Shown: piece by piece, positions 30,737-42,852 of the stretch
How positions within the stretch are numbered: position 1 is the stretch's first letter
How the letters are laid out: each line of letters starts with the position of its first letter
From: Parasponia andersonii
Lineage: Eukaryota > Streptophyta > Magnoliopsida > Rosales > Cannabaceae
DNA length: 64,000 nucleotides
NCBI GenBank assembly: GCA_002914805.1
Contig: JXTB01000336.1
Span: 155,465 to 219,464, forward strand
Direction: 5' to 3'
Program-made: the position numbers and the translations under genes
The notes under the pieces: model-generated
Told to the model about the DNA's origin: nothing
What the model saw: the letters and a program-made list of their open reading frames with translations, nothing else
Database searches by the model: none

Positions 30737-33700
30737 TAGGCTCTGAGGATAGTGCCAATGATTATAGGGAGACCAAAGCCGACCCAGAGTCAGGAAGAGA
30801 AGGAAAAGCGCCAAAAAAGAACTAAAGAGAGAGTGAAGCACCTGAGGAGCCTAGGGCATTCTGTGAATCACCTGACGATGGGAAAGAGCTACACCTCAGC
30901 CACCCCCATCGCCTTCACCCAGCAAGATTTGGATACGGTGCGCCTACCTCATGATGCCCCCTAGTGATCAAGCTGTAGATCGACTCCGCGATGGTGGAAA
31001 GGGTCCTGGTCGACGGCGGGAGTAGCGTCGACGTCCTGTTCTTCAGCACTTTCGAGAACATGGGCTTGAATCGGAGTGTGCTCAGACCGACTTATCAGCC
31101 ACTATTCGCCTTCAACAGCATGAAGGTCAGCCTGTTGGGCATCGTAGCTCTGAAGATCTGTGCTACGGAGAGGTGCCTGAACGTAGATTTCGTCGTCATC
31201 GATTGCTAATCCTCTTTCAACGTCATCATGGGGAGAGGGTGGATCCACACTATGCATGGGGTCGCCTCCACCCTTTACCATGTCCTAAGATGTCAATCGA
31301 AAGATGGTACCTACATGATAGATATTAAAGGAGACCAGGCCTCTGTGAGGAATTTTTTTTCGACCGCCTTGAGGGGAATCGATACGAGCACGAACATCTC
31401 GACATAGGACAAATAGCAATCAAAGGACCGCCTGCCAACATACATGAAGCAGATCGAAGTGGAGTCTGACGGGCCAGAAACCACGATTGAGGAACTGGTG
31501 GTGGTCCCTTTGAAAGAAGTAGAACCATGGAAAGTATTCTTGATCGGGGCCTTGCTGCCCCAAGAAGAAAAGAGCGAGATGTTAGAATTCCTTATGCGGA
31601 ACAAAGACATCTTCTTGTGGTCCCATGATGATATGCCCGGAATAGACCCTGCGCACGCCTACCACCGACTGAACATAGACCCCAACTTTCCTTCGGTCAA
31701 ACAGAAGCATCGAAGGTTCGCGCTGGAGAAAAACAGGGCGATCAACAAGGAGGTCGAGATACTACTGGAAAATGGCCTAATCGTGGAGTGCGTATACCCA
31801 TGCTGGGTCTCCAACCTGGTAGTGGTAAAGAAGAAAAACGGCGATGACTGGACCTGCATAGATTTTACCAATCTAAACAAGGCCTGCCCGAAAGATAGCT
31901 TTTCCCTGCTGAAGATTGATCAAATGGTCGATGCGACAGCGGGATTTGATAGAATGAGCTTCCTAGATGCCTACTCTGGATATAACCAGATCCCTCTATA
32001 TAAGGGAGACTAGATCCACACGGCATTCATTATGGAGTAAGGTCTGTACTGTTACAAATGCATGCTTTTTGGCTTGAAGTACGCATGGGTGACCTACCAG
32101 AGGCTCATGAACAAAATGTTTGCCGAGCTGCAGGGGAGACGATTGAGGTTTACATCGACGACATGGTCGTAAAGAGCAAAGAAGCTTCGGACCATCTGGG
32201 GCATCTGAACGAATGTTTCTAGATTCTGAGATACTATCGAATGCGTCTGAACCTTAAGAAATGCGTGTTCGAGGTGTCCTCTGTCCAGTTCCTGGGGCAC
32301 ATCGTGAGCAAAAGGGGGCATTGAGGCCAACTCGACCCAGTTATCCTCAATCGCAGATGTACAAAGATCCTCAACCATTCGGGAAGTTCAGCACCTAACC
32401 GGGAAGATAGCCACACTCAGTCGGTTTGTCTTTATAATATCTGACCGATGTAAGCCTTTCTTCCAGTATATAAAGAAAAGCTCCACAGTTGTCTGGGGGG
32501 AGGAGCAGGACAAGGCACTGACGGAGCTCAAACTGTATTTAAGTCACTCGCCTATCCTGGCTTCCCCAGCAGAGGGGCAGCGCCTATATGCTTATTTGGC
32601 AGTTTCTAAAGTAGCGATCAGCGCCGTACTGTTCGTCGAGGAAGACAGCAAGTAGAAGCCGGTATTCTATGCAAACCACATACTTTTGGATGCTGAGACA
32701 TGATACAGTATGGTGGAGAAATTGGTTCTGGCTCTGGTCAATGCTAATAAGAGACTAAAGCAGTACTTCGAGGCAAACTCAATTACAGTGTATACGGACT
32801 TCCCCATCTGTCAAATCTTGGCCAAACCGGACCTATCGGGACGACTGACCAAATAGGCCATCGAGCTGGGAATATACAACATCGAGTATCGGCTTCGAGT
32901 GGCAAAGAAAGGGTAAGTCATGGTAGACTTCCTAGTCGAAATCCAGTCCTTCAGCGAGCCACGCAACTCGCCACAGATGCCTCCGGCTCACATCCTTTCA
33001 ACCTGGACCCTCTACACTAACGGATCCACGAACACCTCGGGGTCAGGTATCGGAATAGTCCTGCAGACCCCAGCAGGACTCAGGTTAGAGAAAGCCTTAA
33101 ACTTGGTTTCCAGGCAACGAACAATAAGATGGAGTACGAGGCACTACTGCAAGGCTTTGAGCTGGCTCTGCACTTCAGAGTAGAGAACATCGCAGTAAAG
33201 GCAGACTCACAGTTGATCGTGGGTCAAGTCAGGGGAGACTTCGAAGAAAAAGTGCCAAAACTATACAGGTACTTCTCCAGGGTGATGGGGGCGAAAGCCC
33301 GCTTTAGCAATTTCGACATCGAACAGATACCCAGGGAGATGAACCAAAAGGCCAACGAGCTAGCTAGAAGCGTGTCGATTGGGGGGACGACCAAACACAC
33401 AGAGATTCTGCTAGAAGGTGAAAACATGAGAGACCCTTTGGAAACCCCCGCATGCCACGTGTTTGCGACTGACTCTAAAGATGAAGGCTAGATGAGACCC
33501 ATCACCCAATACCTGGTGTCGGGAAACCTGCCCGCAGACCCCAAAAAGCAAGATTCATCAGACTGAAGGCTGCCCGATTCTCGATGGTGGGGGGCCGACT
33601 GTATAGAAGATCAATGATGGGACCAATGCTGAGGTGCATAGGCCTCATAGAGGCGTAGAAGCTGATGGAGGAAATCCACAAGGGAGTGTGTGGCAACCAC

Positions 33701-34713
33701 TCTGGCGGGCATAGCCTCGCCCATAGGGCCTTAACGACTGGATACTTCTGGCCCTACGTGATGACCGAGGTGGCCCAATTTGTCAAGAAATATGATAAGT
33801 GCCAGAGGTTCGCCCCCCTGAAATGCCAACCCGTAGAAGAGCTCCATTCAAACATAACTCCTTGGCTCTTCGCTAAGTAGGGTCTAGACATCGTCGGAGA
33901 GCTCCCCAGAAGTCCTAGAGGAAGAAGATATGTCATACTTGTCATCGACTATTTCACTAAATGGGTGGAAGATGAAGCTTACGCAACCGCCAATAAGGCA
34001 AACGCGATTAACTTCATTTGAAAAAACATAATCTGCCGATATGGAATCCCGAAAGAGATACATGCCGACCATGGCACGCAGTTCCAAAACGCCAAGCTTA
34101 AGAAACTGTGAGATTTGTATGATATAAAGCTCAGCTTCTCATCCGTAAACTACCCTCAGGGGAATGGCCAAGCAGAGGCAACAAACAAGGCCATATTCAA
34201 CAATATTAAAAACAACTTGTAGGAGGTTAAAAGAAGGTGGTTAGAAGAGCTACCGGCTGTCGTGTGGGCGTACCGAACCATAGAGCGGAGATCAACGGAA
34301 AGAACACCATTTGCCATGATCTATGGGTCAGAGGCCGTGATCCGACCAAAATTGGCCTCCCGACCTTTCGCTCTGAAGTGGTAAGAGATGTCTCGTTGAA
34401 CGAGCAATAGCTAAGCCGCAACACAGACCTCCTTGAAGAAACAAGAGACATGGCTCTGGTCTATTTGGCCTCGTACCACCAGCAAGCCAGGTCTTATTAC
34501 GCAAAGAAAGTTAACGCTCATTAGTTTAACGCCGGAGATTGGGTCTTCAAGGTCAGAACAGGAAATTCCTCGAAGCTAGACTCTAATCGGGTCGGACCCT
34601 ACGAGGTGATCAAAGCGCTTGACAATGACATGTATGTCCTAAAAGAACTCAAGACTGGGAAGAGCCTACCTAAAACGTGGAATGCCCAGCACTTACAGAA
34701 ATACCACGTGTAA
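30737..34713 (+). pseudogene. pol of element 1: protease, reverse transcriptase, RNase H, integrase (broken)
   Basis: Protease: VDGGSSVDVLF with active-site Asp at 31012 (D-G-G-S-S in place of D-T/S-G). RT: from about 31570, with CIDFTNLNKACPKD and DAYSGYNQIPLY; the catalytic Y-I-D-D-M is at 32151-32165, but in another frame, showing a 1-nt frameshift near 32140. RNase H: about 33003-33250 (LYTNGSTNTSGSGIGIVL, MEYEALLQGFELAL, KADSQLIVGQV). Integrase: HHCC finger at about 33671-33812, then VIDYFTKW, HADHGTQF and [11 protein letters not shown] supplying D, D and E. The end is WNAQHLQKYHV before TAA at 34711. Stops occur at 31207, 32011, 32038, 33490, 33878 and elsewhere. Non-functional. Confidence 0.9.
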
Positions 34714-34849
34714 GACACATGTAAATGCTTGTATATTAAATAGTCTGATTCCAAAGCAGATCAAGATGTCTGCTACATGGACTTATCCATTGGATTGCTA
34801 TGTAAAAGGGTCTGCCCTCAGTGCTAGATCCATCGAACTATTCGCATGA

Positions 34850-35345
34850 AAAATGATCATACTATGGGAATCACATCGCACAATAAAATGCTTGCCGGTG
34901 GCCTAAGAAAACGTACGAAGAAGAATGAGCTGCGCAATAAAATGCCTACCAGTAGACCTCAAAAAGATCGTACTATGGGAATCACATCGCGCAATAAAAT
35001 GCTTGTCGGCGGCCTGAGAAAACGTACGAAGAGGAATGACCTATGCAATAAAATGCTTGCCAATAGACCTAAAAAAAGATCGTACTATGGGAATCATATT
35101 GTGCAATAAAATGCTTGTCGATGGCCCAAGAAAACGTATGAAGAGGAATGAGCTGCACAATAAAATGCTTGCCAGTAGACCTAAAAAAAGATCATGCTAT
35201 GGGAATCACATCGCGTAATAAAATGCTTGTCGATGGCCCAAGAAAACATACGAAGAGGAATGAGCTGAGCAATAAAATGCCTGCCAGTAGACCTCATTAA
35301 GGATCATACTATGGGGATCACATTGCACAACAAAAACTTGCCACC
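34850..35345. repeat. Tandem repeat, 111-112 bp unit, about 4.5 copies, in element 1
   Basis: The anchor ACTATGGGAATCACAT recurs at 34861, 34972, 35084, 35196 (variant) and 35308, giving periods of 111, 112, 112 and 112. Each unit contains two CAATAAAATGCTTGCC-like half repeats, so it probably grew from a shorter repeat. The long plus-strand frames here follow from the periodicity and are not a gene. Confidence 0.9.
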
Positions 35346-35390
35346 GACCCTCAAGAAATACCTGCATGATGGGGAAGAATTGAGCGATAA

Positions 35391-35615
35391 GACCCTCCCC
35401 AGAGAACACCTTAGCTACGCACAGGCTAAAGGTAGACGGAGTCAGGGTCTACCCGTTGGAAGTAGACCCTCCCAGGGAGCGCCTTAGCTACGCATAAGCC
35501 AAAGGTGAATAGGATCGGGGTCTACCCGTTGGAAGTAGACCCTCCCCAGAGAGCACCTTAACTACGAATAGATTGAAAGTAAACGGGACCAGAGTTTACC
35601 CATTGGAAGTAGGCC
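35391..35615. repeat. Second tandem repeat, about 74 bp unit, 3 copies, in element 1
   Basis: GACCCTCCC recurs at about 35391, 35464 and 35538. The units share CCTTAGCTACGCA and GTCTACCCGTTGGAAGTAG. It is separate in sequence from the 112-bp repeat just upstream. Confidence 0.85.
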
Positions 35616-36267
35616 CAGATAAGACCAAACACGAAGATAGAAATTAAAACCAAATTCTATTTATTATTGCTTGAATTACAAAGTGCATGGTCGACAGGGA
35701 CACGGACCCAGTATCTCTATCTGTCAGGAGCAGATCTTGGACGGACTCGCAAGGACATGTTGGAGTGATAACGACATGTTTGCTCTTGGTGAGAGCCGAG
35801 CCTAGACCTTTTTTTCTGCAGTGATGGGTCCAAACAGGAGTCAACCAATCCCTGGAATTGGTTCCTGGCGCGTTCCCATTTAGGATCGAAGAAGTCCAGT
35901 CATACACGCAGATCAAATTATGCTAAGACAAGTCATAACAATAATTATACATCCTCAAAGCCAGATGAGCCGGAACTCACATCCCGATCTTCGGAGCTAA
36001 TCTTGTCAATCATAGCATGGGGGAATTTACTGATAACTCTAAATCATATATAATTGGGCCAGACCCAGAGGTTGGCTGAACTGCTGACAAGGGAATGACA
36101 TCATATATAATATCTGACCCTGACCACGAATGCGGGCAACAAAAAAAAAAACAGAATAAACTTGAGAAAAGTACGCCATTTTTATTATTTAAACAGATGC
36201 TTACAACAAGGGTTAGCTTTACACAACATAGTCAGTACTTTATAAATACACAAAAGAGCGAGGGGCC

Positions 36268-39200
36268 CTAATTACCTCTGGCAGGGGGAGCGATGCCGGC
36301 TTCGGTGCTTGGCCCAGCTTCGGCAGGGCACGACATATCGGGGTCGGAATCGTCGCTAGACAAGACGACTGCACTTGACCCTCCGCCAGTTAAAGCACCA
36401 GGACCAGGCTGACCCCTAGGAACCTTCGTAGCTTGTTCTGGCAGACCAGAAGCAGGGACAATCTCTCTAGCGACAGAGGCAGATGTAGAGGGCCCGTCTT
36501 TTTCTTCGTCAAGCATCTTCTGTACATCAGTAGGGTACACGATGTTAATCTCGTCCCCTAACTACTGCATGTAGTACTTGACGGAATAATGGTCCCTCTC
36601 GACACCCTTCTGCTCATCGAACTAGTCTGACATCACCACCTCCATGTGGCCCTCAAATTTTCTGTTCTCCCAGCCAGACCTATAGTTTTCTGCAGAAAGG
36701 ATGTCCACCTGCCTCTGGTACCTTATCTTCAGCTTTTCTGCGTCTACTAGCCTATCCTTTAGTGCCGCTAGCCTTAGTTCTACTTGCAACTGCGACAAGT
36801 CGATCAAAAGAGTGATAATATCGATTAGATCTTTGCCGCGCTTGCGAGATAGCTCCACATGAGCTTCCATTAGTTTATGATGATCCGGGTAAAGATGTTG
36901 AATTACCTCGTTGGACCAGTCGAGTCTGCGCTGCAGAGAATGGGCTTCCAACTTGGCTTTCGCCTTGGCTTTTCTCGCCTCCTTAGCCTTATCGATGACT
37001 CTGTCGCGAGCAATGAAAGCTAGCCCCATCTCTGCCCCTATGCTCTGTAGCTCCTGCTCTTTGACCTTGAGCTCGGCTTGGGCCAACCTGGCAGCCTCGA
37101 ACTCCGAGCGCAGACCTGGGACCTCAGCTTCGAGAGACCAGACCTTTCCCTCTGCCTCGGCCAACTTGGCGACCAGCTCTTCATGCTTGGCCCTCTCGAC
37201 GCTCAAAGCATGGGCCACCGCACTGTTGACCCTAGCCTCGTCCAGGCTCTGATATAGGTCAAAGTCTGCCCTCAACATGGCAAGGGCGACCTCGCTCTGC
37301 TCGGCTGCCGCAACATGGGCGTTCAGTTGCCCGGTCAGCTCACCGACACGAGAGGAATAAAAAGATTGGACGGCGGCTAGCTGTAGAATATAAGAAAGGG
37401 GAGTCAGTGTTCAGCAAAGATGCCGAAAATATGGAGACGATGGCCAGACAGGCCAAACCTGTGCAATGCTGCGGCCAGTAATGAGCCCTACGTTCTCCAG
37501 GGAGAGCACCTCTAGCTCGAACTCCATAGCTGGACCCTTTCCCAGGGTGTTATCCGCGTCCGAGGAACGTGACTCTACCCTGCCAACCGCAAGAACACCT
37601 TCACCCCCTGCCAAACGCACTCCAGTAGCTTCTTTCGGCGTTCCTGAAGTGGCGGAGGTAAGGGTGGTAGAAAGTAGGGCGTCTCCAAGTGCACCTTCGA
37701 TGATAGCTGGAGGTGGCGCATCCTCAGCAGAAGAAGCCCCGACGACTACTGCTACTTCAGTAGCCTTGGCTACCACCTCCCTTAGAGACCCACCTAGCTG
37801 TAATTTTTCGGTCTCGTCTTGACCAACGTGCTCGGACGGGCCGCTGCACGTAGACTTTCTCCTCCTCATGATGGTCAGGGTAGCTATGTCATCGTCACTG
37901 TCAGAAGAAGGGGCAGTTCTGCCTCTCTTCCCTGCTGGGCGTTCCTTCCCCTTGAACGGGTCGACTTCACGGCCCCGCTTCATAGGGATCGTGGGAGGGG
38001 AAGACAGTCGAGACTTCAGCTTCGGAGCTCCTCCACTGAGCTCGACAATCTCCCCACAGGAGCGAGCGGCATCGAACCCTACACCTACCTTTGAACCAAA
38101 GCTAGGTGCGGAAGAAGTTGGTGCAGCGGGCTCCTCTGGCAGGCTCGAAGGCACCCCTTTCCCATACACAATCTTTATGGCTGGCGTCTCCCGAGTCACA
38201 GACCCGCCTACCTCGGGAGAAGGCACCGCGGGCGTTTCACCCCTGGATGCGAACAGACCCTCCAGCTCATCGTCCGAGCCCATTCTTGGGATGACAACTC
38301 CTGCCACCCGGCCTCGTCCTCAGAGGACACCGCTAAACGCCGACCAACGGAGGCCTTGGATTAGGCTCTGTGGGTGACAGTACTCCCCTTGGCCGCAGAG
38401 GGATCTGCCGAAGGGCCTGCATTCGAACCTGCAAGAGAAAGCAATGTTATTAAAACGTAGCCATGACCCAATCTATGAAGCCTCAAGGTATGGAATAAAC
38501 TCACCCCTAACGCTCTTGGAGGCAGCGGCCTCATCGTTTCGGAACCTGGTGCACTCCTCAGTCATGAGCTTCACCGCCTCTTCAAGCTCATAGCTGGTTG
38601 GCATCACCAGGTCGTCAGGGTCTACCAACTGGCTCAAGGCCATGATCTGATGACCTACCATGGCAATGCGGCTCTGCTCATCTCGGCGGAACCGATTCAG
38701 AGCTGAAGCGTCAAGCTGGCTCCAGAGGTGCTTGGAGATGACCTACATATCCAACGGGAAGGGGAGATGAGAGACCATCCTCGGTATTATATTCATCACT
38801 TGGGGATTCAGAATGGCCTGAATATGTCGGCAATCCCAAGAGGATTCGAAGACGACGATCCCTTCCAGCTCCTTAAGATGCCCCACCGACGGCCATGGCT
38901 CGAACCTATTTTCCTCTACGGAGGCTATGCAAGGCTAGATATCATGAGTAAAAATGGACAAAACTCACTCAGACCTAAAAATTAAAGCATAACTAGTACT
39001 TACTTTGTAGGAAAAATGGGGGGATTTGGAAGTGCTCCCCGTTCACCCAAAAAGAGTACCACACACCTCTGACGGTGTATAGCCTGGAGTGAGAATCCCA
39101 CTGCTTGTCCGACCTCGCCAGACCCCAGAAAACATGGTGCCCCGGAAGCGGTTGGAGGTACAAAGTAGAGTAAGAGCTCCTTTTGGGGATGAGGGTGAGC

Positions 39201-39547
39201 TTATAGGCATAGAAGACCACCTCCAGGTCGATATACACGTCGAGGAAGACCAACAGACCAGAGAGCCCCATCAAGATTATGACCCCGTTGGCATTCAACT
39301 GCATCAGGTGAATCCCCGTCAGGCTGAAGAACTAGTGAACTAAGGGAGGAAGGGGAAATCACAGCCATTCTAAGTATTTCCTCCCCAGGACGATGGAGCC
39401 TTTGGGGACGGAGGGGCAAAGGTATCAGTCTGCCGGGCCCTCGACCCTTTGTAAGGTAACTCCGCCAGGGAGGCAGAGCTGCCTCCTTAATGAGCCCAAC
39501 TCGGAATTCACGAGAGGGTGGAGCTTCTGACTCTGGTTCGGAACCAT
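36268..39547 (-). pseudogene. Antisense gene of element 1 (gypsy-type transposase_28-like N-terminus, coiled-coil C-terminus)
   Basis: Runs against the host element, between pol and the 3' LTR. An ATG at 39547 (M-V-P-N-Q-S-Q) opens a frame broken by stops. At about 39340-39000 the protein reads LNANGVIILMGLSGLLVFLDV, then GHHVFWGLARSDKQWD, a pattern like the Pfam family called putative gypsy-type transposon (PF04195). A Pro/Ser-rich linker follows at 38307-37411 with a basic patch (MRRRK). Residues from 37278 to 36622 are a heptad-like Ala/Glu/Lys/Leu-rich coiled coil of about 218 codons, and the frame ends A-P-P-A-R-G-N-stop at 36268. Several pieces appear separated by introns, for example 38307 to 38473. 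The role is unknown. Confidence 0.7.
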
Positions 39548-39907
39548 TGTTGTGGATGCAATCGAAGAAGGTAGAAGTCTCAAGAAAAAGGAGGACTCGG
39601 GAATCCTAAGATTCGAGAGGCCAGAAATTTTGAAAAAAAGGAAGCAGGAGCACTTGGGAATTTTGTAAAGTAAGAAATGAGCGTAAGTGTGGTTTTTTTA
39701 GGGGGGAAGCTGAAGAATTTTCCCTAACGGAGAATAGTGCGAGGAAATCGGAAGCATTAGAATTTCAAAATTTGAAAAAATCGTGGCACAGGTTGGCGTG
39801 CACCAGTATCAGTAATTGGGAAAAAGTGACGGTAATGAGCCACGTGTACCCTTTGAATTGGCGGACTGGAGGCACGATTTCCTTACTTGATGGATACAAA
39901 TCCATCA

Positions 39908-39927
39908 AATAAGGAAATGAGGGCAAT
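39908..39927 (+). other. Polypurine tract region of element 1
   Basis: AATAAGGAAATGAGGGCAAT lies directly before the TGTGGGG start of the 3' LTR. The purine-rich core AAGGAAATGAGGG is the expected second-strand primer site. Confidence 0.6.
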
Positions 39928-40714
39928 TGTGGGGCCTACTCCTAGATCATGTACCACGTGGACGATTAAGTGGCGGAACAGGTCACAGGGGGCACACCGT
40001 CCGACACGTGTCTAGAAGGATCGCTTAAAAGCCACATGAGTCGCACGTGATACCGCATAGGCCCATGGGTTGTCAGAGGCCAGGGCCGAATCCATCCCAG
40101 AATCTGGACGGGTTCGGCCCAGTCTAATTCTTACCTCGACAGCTAGGGGTCAGGAGCTTCGAGATCATTGGAGATAGTGCGCTGCTCCAGACCTAGACAG
40201 GGCATTTAATGTAATCCTGGGTAGGTATGCGCATTGGGCAGACTATCCTGACAAGATGGTGGTTTGTCAAAGTCTCGCCCCCGCAAGGCTCGAGTCATAG
40301 GGGACGGCGAAAAGCAGGTCACAACGATGTAAGAGAAATTACGGTAACCACGGCTCGTGATTTCTGGAGTAAGTTATGATGAGAAAAAGTACTCGATCTT
40401 AGGATTGAGAGCTAGAAGGTTCTCAGTTCCAGGACTATATATATATATATGAGCCATGCATCCCCCTGAGGATATACATACAGAGATAGATATAAAAATT
40501 TATAAGCAAGAGAAAAGCTTAATCTTTGCTACTCAATCTCAGGGATAAATATCTGACTTAAGCAACAGAGAGTCTTTGCAGGTAACTACCATCGCCTCTC
40601 CGATCCGACCTGAAGTAAAAAGTACTATGGGAAAGCGAGAATATGTGGACAGTTGGTAGATAAAGTATCAACAGTTCGGAGACACGTAGACAACTGGTAA
40701 AAATTGCACCAATA
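39928..40714 (+). repeat. 3' LTR of element 1
   Basis: It is 787 bp and begins TGTGGGGCCTAC; it ends CACCAATA followed by the target duplication CTTCA. It is clearly homologous to the 5' LTR along its whole length, with many transitions and a TA-repeat expansion at 40438-40451. Confidence 0.92.
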
Positions 40715-40719
40715 CTTCA

Positions 40720-42175
40720 TCAATCTTATCCATGAATCTTTATCGCAATCAAAGTACGAGGAGATGAGCCGTTGTCATTAAATTTGGTATTTTTTCCTTG
40801 TTAAAAGTTATTGATCAAGTCAAATTTTTACTAGATAATAGGACTGGGGAGTGATTTCAGATTTTTTTTAATAAAAAAAATACAATTTATATAAATGAGT
40901 TATAGTTTAACCCGTATTTCACCATGGGCATTAAAACAAAGTCAAATTTGATAAGGCCCCAGTATAATTCAATAAATCTTAAAATATGTTGCAAAAATAA
41001 ACGTTTTGCTATATTATGTTATACAATATAATATACCTTATACAATACAATACATTGCACAGACAAGAAAATAGACCTTTTATTTACGACATTTTTTTTT
41101 AAAATGCCATTGAACGAGGGTGTCGTGGAAAGTAAAGTTCATTCACAACATTTTTCATATGTAGTCAGTATTGACATTGATTTATTTTTCACAACACAAA
41201 ATAAGCATTGTCAAAGTATTTATCATTTAATAAATTTATTTGATGATTGGTTAATTTTTTTCCTTTTTTCCTTTTTTAATTTTTTCTTTTTAATTTTTTT
41301 TTCATTTATTTATTTTTTAATTAAAATTCACTAAAACATTTTATCTTATACCAAAATTTTTTATATTTATTTAGCTTTAGAAGTGAAATCTTCGGCGTTC
41401 ATTTTTTGTGCAATGGTTCCGTTCTCTTTGATGGTCATTTCAAAGCTTGTCAAACACATCCAACTAATAGCAATTAATTACTAGCCCTCTTGCAGTACCT
41501 ATGTAAATAAAAAAAAAACTAAGCACATCGTAATTATAATAATAATTAATAATATCACGATTTGGCAAGAAATTAAGAATTACCCAATTCTTTTCGTAAA
41601 ATTTCGAAGAGACTTTATATAGCTTGGAGAAGAAGAAGAGAAAAAAAAAAGTCTGTGTTGATTAATGTAGAAATAGATATTCAAATAAGTAATATAATTG
41701 TATACCTAACGTCATATAATTAGAACACAAAAAAAAAAAAAAAACAATGGAATGTATCTTAGATAATTAAACCTTTCCAAAGGGCTTGTAATACAAAAGA
41801 GCTTAAGGAAAAAAAGCAAATAGAGAGACAAGTAGAGATTTATCGGAGAGTTATGAGAATTAAGAAGAAAGTATGTAAGTTAAAAATTGAAATAGGAGAA
41901 GAAAATATAAGAGAGAGAGAGATATGTAGTTGATGGGAAAAATTAGAGGGAAACTTCCTTTTTTTGGGTCTTGAAATAAAAAATAGAGGGAATTTAAATT
42001 AGTGGGTGTATCAGTATGGAATAGATGAGTAATACCTAAAATAGTGGCTTAATAAGTTAGTGTGGAGACAAAATAGGGATCACCCTTTAAATTTAACTTT
42101 TTCTAATTGTTTGAGATTTTAACTCTCACGTATATCGTTTTTCCTTACTTTTAATTAATTTCAGTAAAAGTTGAT
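40720..42175. other. Intergenic, AT-rich
   Basis: No gene seen. Long T-runs occur at 41260-41330 and A-runs at 41640-41755. Confidence 0.5.
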
Positions 42176-42287
42176 CTTTTTTTAAATATATTCTTTTTTT
42201 AAAAAAATTCATATTGCAATTTTATGGAACCAGATCCCATCTTTTTAAAATTTGAGATAATTAGCAAAGTTCTCTCATTTTATCTAA

Positions 42288-42468
42288 GGGCACCAATCCA
42301 AAGCGTATTTTTTTTCATATACATAAGTATTATTTTGAACAATAAAAATGAAAATTTATCATTATAGTAAAAAATAAAAGAAAGAGATGCACGTTTTTTC
42401 ATGCACTTTATTATAACCGTTGGATCACTTTTAGATGACTAAAAAAATACCATACATAAATAAAAAAA
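42288..42468 (-). mobile_element. MITE copy 1
   Basis: Starts GGGCACCAATCCAAAG, the same terminus as the copy ending at 63990, and holds AATGAAAATTTATCAT and ATGCACGTTTTTTCATGCAC in the same order (inverted relative to 63751-63990). The far terminus is degraded to AAAAAAATACC. Confidence 0.65.
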
Positions 42469-42601
42469 ACTTTTAAATATATTCTTTTTTTTTTAAATTC
42501 ATATTGCAATTTTATGAACCATATCCCATCTTTTTAGAATTTGAGATAATTAGCAAAGTTTTCTCATTTTATCTAATATATATATATATATATATATATA
42601 G

Positions 42602-42751
42602 AGGTTGCTAATCCAATAGGTATTTTTTAAATCATTAATGATATTTCTTTCTTTTATCTTTTATTATAAAAAAAATATGTATGATAAATTTTCATTGGCC
42701 AATGATATCTATATATAGGTAAAAAAAAAAATACCTATTAGATTGGTGCCC
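42602..42751 (+). mobile_element. MITE copy 2 (internally deleted)
   Basis: AGGTTGCTAATCCAATAGG at the left and TACCTATTAGATTGGTGCCC at the right form terminal inverted repeats. The middle is shorter than in the other copies. It sits directly after a 28-bp TA run and ends at the N gap. Confidence 0.75.
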
Positions 42752-42852
42752 NNNNNNNNNNNNNNNNNNNNNNNNNNNNNNNNNNNNNNNNNNNNNNNNN
42801 NNNNNNNNNNNNNNNNNNNNNNNNNNNNNNNNNNNNNNNNNNNNNNNNNNNN
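42752..42852. other. Assembly gap of 101 N
   Basis: All bases are N. The gap starts exactly at the right terminus of a MITE, where a TA microsatellite would be expected from the other copies. This may be why assembly failed. Confidence 0.98.

Larger units (their letters stand above)
28314..40714 (+). mobile_element. Complete, decayed Ty3/gypsy LTR retrotransposon (Tat-lineage-like), element 1
   Basis: Order: target duplication CTTCA (28309-28313), 5' LTR, PBS, gag, protease, RT, RNase H, integrase, tandem-repeat blocks, antisense gene, purine tract, 3' LTR, target duplication CTTCA (40715-40719). The duplication is perfect, so one insertion made this unit. The RT-RNase H-integrase order is that of Ty3/gypsy. 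The protease motif D-G-G-S-S, the PBS start TGGCGCC and the antisense gene after pol suggest the Tat lineage (Retand-like). Many stops and at least one frameshift mean it cannot move on its own. Confidence 0.93.
42176..42751. repeat. Tandem duplication of a 291-bp unit that contains a MITE
   Basis: A block at 42176-42287 (TTTAAATATATTC, CATATTGCAATTTTATG, CCCATCTTTTTA, TTTGAGATAATTAGCAAAG) recurs at 42469-42576, offset 291 bp. Each block is followed by a copy of the same MITE family, but in opposite orientations (42288-42468 and 42602-42751). The array ends at an N gap. Confidence 0.75.

Noticed and set aside
34846..35218. Open frames with repeated K-M-L/K-R-T motifs
   Set aside because: They follow from the 112-bp tandem repeat, with no retroelement domain and frequent variation in frame.
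36911..38377. Long plus-strand frames
   Set aside because: They are complementary shadows of the antisense gene, whose minus-strand frames show a coherent coiled coil and linker.
27640..41070. Similar ATTGTATTGTA-like motifs on both sides of element 1, suggesting insertion into a MITE
   Set aside because: The resemblance is low-complexity and I could not align it beyond about 20 bp.
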